A stretch of DNA of 21,646 bases from an uncultured Candidatus Melainabacteria bacterium (lineage in GTDB: Bacteria; Cyanobacteriota; Vampirovibrionia; Gastranaerophilales; Gastranaerophilaceae), in assembly GCA_934717895.1 (NCBI GenBank), contig CAKUZO010000033.1:1-21646 (forward strand), written 5' to 3'. The position numbers and the translations under genes were made by a program. This document shows positions 1 through 5,733 of this stretch, piece by piece. The notes under the pieces were generated by a model, which searched no databases, was not told the DNA's origin, and saw only the letters and a list, made by a program, of their open reading frames with translations. Within the stretch, counting starts at the first letter, position 1, and the number at the start of each line of letters is the position of its first letter.

Positions 1-9
1 GCCCGTTAA
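1..9 (+). CDS. possible last codons of the upstream ribosomal gene (rplF?)
   Basis: Just before rplR, frame 1 reads Ala-Arg-stop, ending at base 9. L6 proteins often end in a basic Lys/Gly/Arg tail and rplF normally precedes rplR, so this could be its end. Frame 3 offers another short end, Pro-Leu-Lys-Gln-stop at 15. Too little is visible to decide. Confidence 0.3.
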   Translation, partial: AR

Positions 10-31
10 AGCAGTAAGAAAGGAAAATAAA

Positions 32-400
32 ATGATTAAACAAGAAATTAGAAAACCAAAAGTACAAAAAAGACATAAAACAATCAGGGTTAAATTGTCT
101 GGAACTGCTGAATTCCCTAGATTGGCTGTTTACAGAAGTACAAAACACATCTATGCTCAATTGATTGATGATGTTAATCACGTAACTTTGGCTTCAGCTT
201 CTTCAAACGACAAAGAATTGAAAGAAAAATTGGCTCACGGTGGAAACATCGAAGCTGCAAAACTTGTTGGTGAAGAAATTGCTAAAAAAGCAAAAGTTAA
301 AGGCATTGAATGTGTAGTATTTGACCGTGGCGGTTTCTTATACCATGGTCGTGTTGCAGCCTTGGCTGATGCAGCTAGAGAAGCTGGCTTGATGTTCTAG
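32..400 (+). CDS. rplR: 50S ribosomal protein L18
   Basis: Full-length L18 (122 aa), which binds 5S rRNA in the large subunit and helps dock it in the central protuberance. The family pattern is clear: a basic N-terminus, then [20 protein letters not shown] near residues 28-47, and the C-terminal block [20 protein letters not shown] around residues 95-114. An AGGAAA ribosome site lies at about 20-26, ahead of the ATG. In most bacteria rpsE (S5) follows directly. Here a strong terminator begins 36 bases after the stop and the next gene is on the other strand, so the transcription unit ends at L18. Confidence 0.97.
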   Translation: MIKQEIRKPKVQKRHKTIRVKLSGTAEFPRLAVYRSTKHIYAQLIDDVNHVTLASASSNDKELKEKLAHGGNIEAAKLVGEEIAKKAKVKGIECVVFDRGGFLYHGRVAALADAAREAGLMF

Positions 401-435
401 TGCTCGCAAAGCGAAACATTAAACATTAAAAATTT

Positions 436-468
436 AAACGAATCGTCATTTTGGCGATTCGTTTTTTT
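436..468 (+). terminator. rho-independent terminator after rplR
   Basis: AAACGAATCG (436-445) pairs perfectly with CGATTCGTTT (455-464). Three inner pairs (TCA with TGG, including one G-T) make the stem about 13 bp with a 3-base loop. Seven T's end at 468. It closes the ribosomal-protein unit. Confidence 0.93.
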
Positions 469-519
469 ATCTTATTTATAAAGAATAATTAGGCTGAATA
501 ATTTTGCATAATAAATTCG

Positions 520-864
520 TTATGATTGTTTATAAGAGTTATAAAAAATGTAGAAAATTTTATTAGAAGCATCAAATTCTCGAACGGAACAATGTTTTAA
601 AAGGTATACGCAATCGCCTGTTTCAAGCATTAGGTCGATGCGTTTTTTGGAAACAGTCCATCTGTTAAGAAAATTGGTAACTCTATCGCTTGGGTTGTTT
701 GGTTTGATTTTAATAGTTCCGCTCATTTGACGGACTCCTATTCTTTTTACCTCTTGTTCATTAACATAAACAGAAGAATAATTCTCGGTAGCATCAGGCA
801 AAGTGTCTATTTCTGCCAGAAAATCTCTGTTTGTTTCTAATTCTGTTATGGTGACTTTTTGCAT
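520..864 (-). CDS. small protein of unknown function downstream of tRNA-Val
   Basis: A 114-aa protein beginning MQKVTITELETN. I chose the start at 864 because AAGGA lies at 874-878, a normal distance upstream, whereas the longer frame to 930 would run through the tRNA. There is no signal peptide or membrane segment. The centre (IKIKPNNPSDRVTNFLNRW) and the closing VREFDASNKIF look like a compact alpha/beta domain. I do not recognise the family; a small phage-structural-type protein is possible but unsupported. The start codon is 21 bases after the encoded CCA end of tRNA-Val on the same strand, so it is probably transcribed with the tRNA. Confidence 0.7.
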   Translation of the reverse strand: MQKVTITELETNRDFLAEIDTLPDATENYSSVYVNEQEVKRIGVRQMSGTIKIKPNNPSDRVTNFLNRWTVSKKRIDLMLETGDCVYLLKHCSVREFDASNKIFYIFYNSYKQS

Positions 865-885
865 AAAACCAATCCTTAATTCTAA

Positions 886-961
886 TGGTGGGCGATACGT
901 GACTCGAACACGTGACCCCCACAACGTCAATGTGGTGCGCTACCAACTGCGCTAATCGCCC
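886..961 (-). tRNA. tRNA-Val (anticodon GAC)
   Basis: Complete cloverleaf on the minus strand. The acceptor stem GGGCGAT/ATCGCCC is perfect, the D stem is GCGC/GCGC, and the anticodon arm is CCACA-TTGACGT-TGTGG, which reads GAC (valine GUC/GUU). A normal TTCGAGT T-loop lies between 5-bp arms. The CCA end is genome-encoded at 886-888, unlike tRNA-Cys at 2742. Partial copies of its 5' half lie in the tandem array immediately upstream. Confidence 0.95.
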
Positions 962-1231
962 AAAATGTTTTATTTGTGTTGCTGACGGTGCGCTACCCCT
1001 CTCGCAAATGTGACATTTAGTCACATTCGCTCGGCAGAGTGCTAATCGCCCAAAATGTTTTATTTGTGTTGCTGACGGTGCGCTACCCCTCTCGCAAATG
1101 TGACATTTAGTCACATTCGCTCGGCAGAGTGCTAATCGCCCAAAATGTTTTATTTGTGTTGCTGACGGTGCACTACCCCTCTCGCAAATGTGACATTTAG
1201 TTACATTCGCTCGACAGAGTGCTAATCGCCC
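951..1231 (-). repeat. three 90-bp tandem repeats containing partial tRNA-Val 5' halves
   Basis: Units lie at 951-1040, 1041-1130 and 1131-1220, plus an 11-base remnant at 1221-1231. Units 1 and 2 are identical; unit 3 differs at 1172, 1202 and 1214. On the minus strand each unit carries GGGCGATTAGC (acceptor 5' strand plus start of the D arm) and GGTAGCGCACC (rest of the D arm), both exact matches to tRNA-Val. Between them, in place of the GCAGTT segment of the D loop, is an insert of roughly 40 bases. Its core is an 11-bp hairpin, GCGAATGTGAC / GTCACATTTGC, with loop TAAAT. The single imperfect pair is G-U on the minus-strand RNA but A-C on the plus strand, which favours minus-strand transcription. 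The array lies between the nucleotidyltransferase stop codon and the real tRNA. Confidence 0.93.
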
Positions 1232-1257
1232 TAGTCACTCTACTTTACCACAAAAAC

Positions 1258-1959
1258 TTAAAAATTCATAGCATCAATTTGTTTCAAGATGTTTTGGATA
1301 TCTTTTACAAGCTCTGCTTCAATGAACAAAAGCTCTTTTTTAGTGTAATCATCGCCTTCGTATTTGACTTTTGCTAATTTCAACATAACGATTTTGTTGA
1401 ATGACAAGTAATTTGAAACAAATTCAATTATATCGACAGCTCGATAAGGAACTGCACAGTCATGAAGCCTTAATACAGATCTGAAAATTACGAGTAAGGT
1501 TTTGATTACATTCGACAAAACTTTTTTCATTTCTTTGTCGGAAGTTATATTCATTATGAAATTGTTTTTATACTTTAACAGTAAATTTTTTGTTTCTGAT
1601 TCGCATTGCAAGCGCAAGAAATGTTTATTTACATAGATTGTAGGAACAAGGTCTTCGCCATAAATCAGTCTGTAATTTTCTTTGATGTCGCTGTATTCAA
1701 TAGAATAAACGTCAAAAGACGAATACCATTCTTCCTTGTTCATAATAACCGGAAGTGGATTTTTGGCTTTTACCCATTTGCGAATAGGTTTTGAAATTGC
1801 ATACAATTCTTCCGCGTTTAATGTGTTAGTTATAATCATTAAGTTTAGGTTGTTTTTTGCATCATCAACATTTGCTTGTGAGCCGAAAGCAATTACTGAT
1901 GCTAAGTTGTCGCCTAATTTTTCTTTTAAATTTTCTATTAATACATCTAAATTTTTCAT
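1258..1959 (-). CDS. nucleotidyltransferase-fold protein with degenerate active site
   Basis: A 233-aa cytoplasmic protein. The N-terminus follows the minimal nucleotidyltransferase pattern: a helix, then VIAFGSQAN (G26-S27), then a strand. In active members a D-x-D metal-binding pair follows on the next strand (S-D-I-D-L). Here the matching residues are N-N-L-N-L (Asn37 and Asn39), so catalysis is doubtful. The C-terminal half is helical and Lys/Leu-rich. The start at 1959 is supported by AGGTGA a few bases upstream. It begins 29 bases after the TPM gene stop on the same strand, so the two probably form one operon. The substrate or binding partner is unknown. Confidence 0.65.
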   Translation of the reverse strand: MKNLDVLIENLKEKLGDNLASVIAFGSQANVDDAKNNLNLMIITNTLNAEELYAISKPIRKWVKAKNPLPVIMNKEEWYSSFDVYSIEYSDIKENYRLIYGEDLVPTIYVNKHFLRLQCESETKNLLLKYKNNFIMNITSDKEMKKVLSNVIKTLLVIFRSVLRLHDCAVPYRAVDIIEFVSNYLSFNKIVMLKLAKVKYEGDDYTKKELLFIEAELVKDIQNILKQIDAMNF

Positions 1960-1988
1960 ATTTCACCTGCTAAATAAAAATTTCTGTT

Positions 1989-2663
1989 TTACCAACTGCC
2001 TGAACAGCCGCAACCGCCAAAGCCGCCGCCGCCACCGAAGCCACCACTGCCGTACCGTCTGCCACCAGGGCTAAGCATTGCCAGTAAGAAAATAAATGGC
2101 AGGCACCATACAGGAATATCATCTTGCTTTTTGCTTCTAGATGAAGTTGTTTTTACAGGACAATCCCCTTGTCTGGTTACTTGAACCCCTTCTGTTTGTG
2201 CAATTGTGTCTACCAAGCGATAAGTCCCTCTTTGGATTCCCGACTGATAATCGCCTTTTTTGTAATATGGGAGAATATCATAGTCACGAATATTAACAAC
2301 AGTACTTAAAATTCCTTCAATCCCTGTGCCGAGTTCAATTCGCATTTTTCTTTCGGTAGGTGCCGTCAAGAAAACAACCCCGTTGTTTTTCTCTTTTGCC
2401 CCGAGTTTATAAGAACGTCCGATATCAATTGCGACTTCTTCAACAGTTTTCCCGTTTAAAGAAGGTAGAGTTACGACAACAAGATCTGCTCCGGTTTTTT
2501 TCTGCAAATCCCAAAGAGTCATATTTAAGTCTTTTTCCACTTCCGGAGAAAGTAAATCTGCTTCATCAGCAATAAATCCTGTAAATTTCAAAGTTATTGC
2601 ATCAGCTCTAATGCCAATGAATAAAATGAATAATAAAACCAAAAGCCAACATTTTTTAATCAT
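1989..2663 (-). CDS. TPM-domain (YgcG-like) exported membrane protein
   Basis: A 224-aa protein with an N-terminal signal or anchor (residues 1-22), a TPM domain (about 25-160: FTGFIADEADLLS, then the strand ADLVVVTLPSLNGKTVEEVA, then NNGVVFLTAP and ELGTGIEGILS), a membrane segment (about 185-198), and a Gly-rich tail ending GGCGCSGSW. TPM proteins of the YgcG type are envelope proteins of poorly defined role, and the Gly-rich tail after one membrane span is typical. I chose the start at 2663, not 2750, because the longer frame runs into tRNA-Cys and the signal peptide begins here. There is no Shine-Dalgarno site; a consensus promoter puts the transcription start on the ATG itself. Confidence 0.85.
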   Translation of the reverse strand: MIKKCWLLVLLFILFIGIRADAITLKFTGFIADEADLLSPEVEKDLNMTLWDLQKKTGADLVVVTLPSLNGKTVEEVAIDIGRSYKLGAKEKNNGVVFLTAPTERKMRIELGTGIEGILSTVVNIRDYDILPYYKKGDYQSGIQRGTYRLVDTIAQTEGVQVTRQGDCPVKTTSSRSKKQDDIPVWCLPFIFLLAMLSPGGRRYGSGGFGGGGGFGGCGCSGSW

Positions 2664-2669
2664 ATGTTT

Positions 2670-2698
2670 ATTATAAACGTATATACGATTTATGTCAA
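2670..2698 (-). promoter_or_regulatory. consensus sigma-70 promoter giving a leaderless mRNA
   Basis: On the minus strand TTGACA (2693-2698), 17 bases, TATAAT (2670-2675). A start 7 bases past the -10 falls on 2663, the A of the TPM gene's ATG. No ribosome site fits between them. Confidence 0.85.
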
Positions 2699-2741
2699 TA
2701 TTAAACACCAATAAATAATATAAAAATAAATAAAATAAAAA

Positions 2742-2813
2742 AGGCGACACCCAGATTCGAACTGGGGGATAAGAGCTTTGCAGGCTCCTGCCTTACCACT
2801 TGGCCATGTCGCC
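2742..2813 (-). tRNA. tRNA-Cys (anticodon GCA)
   Basis: Acceptor stem GGCGACA/TGTCGCC, anticodon arm GGAGC-CTGCAAA-GCTCT (anticodon GCA), and a TTCGAAT T-loop. The discriminator base is U, as expected for cysteine tRNAs. CCA is not encoded; a T-rich tract follows and may terminate transcription. A TTGACA/TATCAT promoter lies just upstream. Confidence 0.95.
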
Positions 2814-2826
2814 ACCTCGTTCCTCT

Positions 2827-2855
2827 ATGATAAAAAAGACATAGTTAAATGTCAA
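2827..2855 (-). promoter_or_regulatory. promoter of tRNA-Cys
   Basis: On the minus strand TTGACA (2850-2855), 17-base spacer, TATCAT (2827-2832). The predicted start near 2820 leaves a leader of about 7 bases before the tRNA 5' end. Confidence 0.8.
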
Positions 2856-2908
2856 GTCGCAAAGATTATTACTTACAATCAGAGAAGGTAAATTAGTGAA
2901 AAATTTCG

Positions 2909-2917
2909 TGCTATCAT
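2909..2917 (+). promoter_or_regulatory. extended -10 promoter, leaderless start of the GlcF-like gene
   Basis: TGcTATCAT at 2909-2917, with no good -35. Seven bases past the hexamer is 2924, the A of the ATG. The preceding bases contain no Shine-Dalgarno match. Confidence 0.6.
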
Positions 2918-2923
2918 GTATTT

Positions 2924-4117
2924 ATGCAAAAGTTGGAAGATTTTAAATGCGAAATAAACAAGTGCTCAAAATGCGGGCTATGTCAGTCTGTTTGCCCTAT
3001 TTATAAGCTTACCGGGAATGACTGTGCGGTTTCTCGTGGAAAATTTGTTATGCTCGAAGGTGTTTTGAAAGGAGATTTAAAACTTAACCAAAATATAAAT
3101 AAATATCTTGATTTGTGTCTTAAATGTAATAAATGCTCCGATTTTTGCCCAAGCGCAATTGATGTTTGCAAAATATTTGAAATCGCAAAATACGAATATG
3201 TGAAAAATACTTTTTGGGGCAAGTTTGTTTTCTTTTTAGAATCTAAGTTCGTGTTTGGAATTTTTTTGAAAATCGGCAAGTTTTTAAAAAAGATTACGCA
3301 ATCAATCCATCACACCAATGTGGAAAAGGGTGTCACCGAGCAACAGGTGAGGGGTGAGAATTTAAAACTTCTTTATTTTAAAGGCTGTGTAAACAATATT
3401 TTTCCGCAGGCAGATCGATTTTTGCATAGGTTGTTTGACAATTCGAATGTTGAAATCATTGAAAAAGATTTTGATTGTTGCGGTTTGCCGTTTTTGTCAA
3501 GTGGAAATCTGGATCGCTTTGAGGAAGTAAAAAAACATAACCTTGCACTTATGGACTGTGATTTTGATTATATTTTGACGGATTGTGCGAGTTGCGAAAG
3601 TACGCTGAAAAAATATTTTCAACCAACAGAAAATGATGTTGGGCTGGAAAACCCAACCTGCAATTTGTCATTGCGAGCAGATAATGAGATTCTTTGCTCA
3701 GGCGCTCAGAATGACGACGTAAAATTTATAAATCTTGGTGAACTTATCGCTCAACAAGATATCAAATTTAAGTTTAAAAAACCGATAAAAGTGACTTTTC
3801 ACAAACCTTGTCACTTAGAGAACGATGATTTTTGGCAAAAAATTCTTACAAATTGCGAAAATGTTGAATATGTTAAAATGCAAGATTATGATGAATGTTG
3901 CGGTTTTTCAGGTGAATTTACGATTAAAAATTTTAAAATTGCAACACAATTAATGAAACAAAAAGCTCAAAATGCCGTTGCAACAGGAGCGGATTACGTT
4001 GTGACAACATGTCCGGCATGCGTAATCGGCTTAAAATTAGGACTTAGGGGAATAAAAAAATCGCCTAAGGTTGTTTTCCTAAGCGATTTTTTAAGTCTTG
4101 CGTCAATTAAGTATTAA
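2924..4117 (+). CDS. GlcF/GlpC-type (Fe-S) oxidoreductase subunit with two CCG domains
   Basis: A 397-aa electron-transfer subunit. Two 4Fe-4S motifs lie at Cys14/17/20/24 and Cys65/68/71/75. Two complete Cys-rich CCG domains follow: Cys155, Cys185-186, Cys221/224, and Cys296, Cys325-326, Cys363/366. This is the layout of glycolate oxidase subunit GlcF and relatives, which pass electrons from a FAD-linked 2-hydroxyacid dehydrogenase (GlcD). No such partner is in the window, so the substrate is open. Residues 239-265 lie between the CCG domains and are encoded by two adjacent palindromic repeats (3637-3715), a likely in-frame insertion. The linker at about 129-145 is also palindrome-like. The last codons overlap a terminator hairpin. 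Confidence 0.88.
   Translation: MQKLEDFKCEINKCSKCGLCQSVCPIYKLTGNDCAVSRGKFVMLEGVLKGDLKLNQNINKYLDLCLKCNKCSDFCPSAIDVCKIFEIAKYEYVKNTFWGKFVFFLESKFVFGIFLKIGKFLKKITQSIHHTNVEKGVTEQQVRGENLKLLYFKGCVNNIFPQADRFLHRLFDNSNVEIIEKDFDCCGLPFLSSGNLDRFEEVKKHNLALMDCDFDYILTDCASCESTLKKYFQPTENDVGLENPTCNLSLRADNEILCSGAQNDDVKFINLGELIAQQDIKFKFKKPIKVTFHKPCHLENDDFWQKILTNCENVEYVKMQDYDECCGFSGEFTIKNFKIATQLMKQKAQNAVATGADYVVTTCPACVIGLKLGLRGIKKSPKVVFLSDFLSLASIKY
3637..3660. repeat. palindromic repeat inside the GlcF-like gene (family A)
   Basis: GTTGGGCTGGAAAACCCAAC lies in frame here. A 22-base stretch starting at 3638 recurs at 12357-12378 with one difference. The intergenic copy folds as a perfect 8-bp stem with loop GGAA; the coding copy has lost one pair. 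Confidence 0.8.
3667..3715. repeat. palindromic repeat inside the GlcF-like gene (family B)
   Basis: A 49-base imperfect inverted repeat that starts GTCATTGCGAGC and ends GCTCAGAATGAC. Its reverse strand carries ATTCTGAG followed later by AAGAATCTCA. Both blocks recur at 5194-5229 in the rpmH-rnpA gap. It is read through in frame as residues about 249-264. Confidence 0.65.
4053..4093 (-). terminator. terminator of proC lying inside the 3' end of the convergent gene
   Basis: On the minus strand AAAAAATCGC plus about five weaker inner pairs form a stem of some 15 bp, followed by seven U's (plus-strand A's at 4054-4060). It lies 27 bases past the proC stop. The plus strand also shows a T-tract after the hairpin, but that falls before the stop codon of the GlcF-like gene. 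Confidence 0.8.
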
Positions 4118-4119
4118 TA

Positions 4120-4932
4120 TTATTTTCCGAGTTCAGAAGCTTTTTTAGTTGTTTTGTCGATTACGTCATAGAAAAGCTTGTCAGAGTGCTCGTCATTCAT
4201 AACAGAAATTCCGACAAATGTGCAGCCGCCTTTGGTTGCAACGTTATCGATTAGGGTTTGAACAGGGATTTCTCCGCGTTGCAGAACCATTTTGGCAGAA
4301 CCGATTGCTGTTTGAGTTGCAAGTTCAAGGGATTTGTCATAATCAAGTCCAAGTTTTTCGCCTGCACGAGCCATATCTTCAATAACTTTGTAGAAAAATG
4401 CAGGGCCAGAACCTGAAATCGCTGTTACGATATCCATCTGAGATTCAGTTACTTCAACGGCTTTCCCAATATTTGAAAGAAGTTCAAGAACAAATTCGGC
4501 GTCCTCTTCGTTTGCATAAGAGCCTTTGCAAACTCCGCTCATTCCTTCTAAAACAAGCGCCGGAGTGTTTGTCATTACACGAACCACTCTTTGTGAACCG
4601 ATAATTTTTTCGATTTTTGAAGTTGAAACGCCTGCACAAATTGAAACTAAAAGTTTGTCAGGAGTCAATTCATCTTTGATTTCTTCCAAAATTGCAGCTG
4701 CATAATTAGGTTTTGTTGCGATAAATACGATGTCGCTTTCCATAACAAGGGCTCTGTTGTCTGTGATTACGTCAATTCCAAGCCTTTGAGAAGCTAAGTC
4801 TGCGATTTCGCAATTTATTTCTGAACCTTTAATGTTTTCTTTTGCAACAAATTTTGAAGAAATGGTGCCTTTAATGATGGCACTAGCCATTTTGCCACAC
4901 CCGATAAATCCGATTTTGCATTTTTTGTTCAT
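4120..4932 (-). CDS. proC: pyrroline-5-carboxylate reductase
   Basis: Catalyses the last step of proline synthesis: NAD(P)H-dependent reduction of 1-pyrroline-5-carboxylate. Length is 270 aa, normal for the family. The N-terminal Rossmann motif IGFIGCGKMA lies at residues 7-16, followed by FIATKP (70-75), VRVMTNTPA (117-125), ISGSGPAFFY (172-181) and VATKGGCT (231-238). The last is the family's V-x-(S/T)-P-G-G-T segment, but with Lys and Cys at usually conserved positions. Its start has a modest AGGT ribosome site. It is a single gene, convergent with the GlcF-like gene (2-base gap) and divergent from rpmH, with a palindrome in the divergent gap. Confidence 0.97.
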   Translation of the reverse strand: MNKKCKIGFIGCGKMASAIIKGTISSKFVAKENIKGSEINCEIADLASQRLGIDVITDNRALVMESDIVFIATKPNYAAAILEEIKDELTPDKLLVSICAGVSTSKIEKIIGSQRVVRVMTNTPALVLEGMSGVCKGSYANEEDAEFVLELLSNIGKAVEVTESQMDIVTAISGSGPAFFYKVIEDMARAGEKLGLDYDKSLELATQTAIGSAKMVLQRGEIPVQTLIDNVATKGGCTFVGISVMNDEHSDKLFYDVIDKTTKKASELGK

Positions 4933-4952
4933 ATTATTTAACCTGTCTTTCT

Positions 4953-4970
4953 ATAATAGTTGACTATTAT
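4953..4970. promoter_or_regulatory. palindrome between proC and rpmH, candidate operator
   Basis: ATAATAGT-TG-ACTATTAT is a perfect 8-bp inverted repeat in the divergent proC/rpmH gap, close to -10-like and TTGACT-like sequences on both strands. Binding by a dimeric regulator is inference; AT-richness lowers the weight. Confidence 0.35.
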
Positions 4971-5029
4971 CTTTTTTTAATTTACATTGGAATTATACGA
5001 CAAATATAAATTAAAAGGAATAAAGAAAA

Positions 5030-5182
5030 ATGAGACGTACACTAGAAGGAACAAAAGTAAAAAGACAACACGTAAGTGGTTTTAGAGCAAGAATGGCTAC
5101 CCCTGGCGGACAAGAAGTTATTAACAGACGTCGTGCAAAAGGTCGTCATAAATTGGCTATCTCTGCTAAAAAACGTGCTTAA
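5030..5182 (+). CDS. rpmH: 50S ribosomal protein L34
   Basis: A 50-aa basic protein with the unmistakable L34 pattern: [13 protein letters not shown], then [20 protein letters not shown], then [10 protein letters not shown]. The form resembles cyanobacterial L34. The ATG at 5030 follows AAGGAA at about 5014. It precedes rnpA, the conserved bacterial order, but a 194-base gap with two hairpins separates them. No dnaA is next door; proC is divergent upstream. Confidence 0.97.
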   Translation: MRRTLEGTKVKRQHVSGFRARMATPGGQEVINRRRAKGRHKLAISAKKRA

Positions 5183-5361
5183 TTGTAGTTATTCTGAGGG
5201 GCAATCTGTTATTCCCGAAGAATCTCAATAAGTAAAAATACTTCAAATACAGCAGGTCTTTTGGTTAGACATGCTGTATTGTTGTGAGTATGTGAGCGGT
5301 TTGTCTTTTAGTTAGCCCCTCCTCGAAATCAAAGATTTCGGGCCTCCCGCAAGTGGAGGAC
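5183..5361 (+). promoter_or_regulatory. structured rpmH-rnpA intergenic leader
   Basis: Three elements are visible. (1) A degenerate family B palindrome at 5194-5229 (ATTCTGAG ... GAAGAATCTCA). (2) A hairpin at 5246-5280 with perfect 9-bp arms AATACAGCA/TGCTGTATT and no U-tract. (3) CGAAATC-AAA-GATTTCG at 5324-5340, flanked by CCTCC at 5318-5322 and 5343-5347. Either CCTCC can pair with the GGAGG at 5355-5359, the only ribosome-site-like sequence before rnpA. This could dampen rnpA translation relative to rpmH (inference). Confidence 0.6.
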
Positions 5362-5733
5362 ATGAAAGTTTATAAAATGCTACCAAAACAATTCAGACTA
5401 AAAAATAAAGCAGCTTTTTCTGCAACATACAGAGTAAAAAATTCCACACATAAGGGTGGAGTGACTATGTTTGCCGGAATTTTAAAGAAAGATGAGGGAA
5501 TTCCAACAAAAGTCGGGTTTGTTGTTTCAAAAAAAACTCACAAGCGAGCTGTGAAACGAAATCGCTTAAAACGCTTGATGAGAGAAAGTTACAGACTTGC
5601 AATAAAAAATAATGAACTTGGAAATTCGCAAAAATATCTTTCTTTAATTTTTGTCGGAACGGAGCATGCTTTGGGCAAAAGTTTTGACGAAATTCAAAAT
5701 ATAATTAATAATCTTATACAAAGGTTAAAATAA
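5362..5733 (+). CDS. rnpA: ribonuclease P protein component
   Basis: The protein subunit of RNase P, which helps the catalytic RNA trim tRNA 5' leaders. The signature lies in KVGFVVSKKTHKRAVKRNRLKRLMRES, with the basic RNR helix that contacts RNA. The start is uncertain. GGAGG at 5355-5359 is too close to the ATG at 5362 and too far from the ATG at 5377. Cyanobacterial homologues begin M-LPK-x-x-RLK, which fits 5377 exactly; a GTG at 5353 is a third option. The stop overlaps the next gene's ATG (TAATG). Confidence 0.93.
   Translation: MKVYKMLPKQFRLKNKAAFSATYRVKNSTHKGGVTMFAGILKKDEGIPTKVGFVVSKKTHKRAVKRNRLKRLMRESYRLAIKNNELGNSQKYLSLIFVGTEHALGKSFDEIQNIINNLIQRLK

Noticed and set aside
794..1114. 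106-codon minus-strand frame with internally repeated peptide (MTKCHICERGSAP...)
   Set aside because: It is simply the 90-bp non-coding array and tRNA-Val read as protein; 90 is divisible by 3, so the frame stays open. It has no ribosome site.
951..1231. CRISPR array
   Set aside because: The whole 90-bp unit is repeated without unique spacers, only three units exist, and it contains tRNA pieces.
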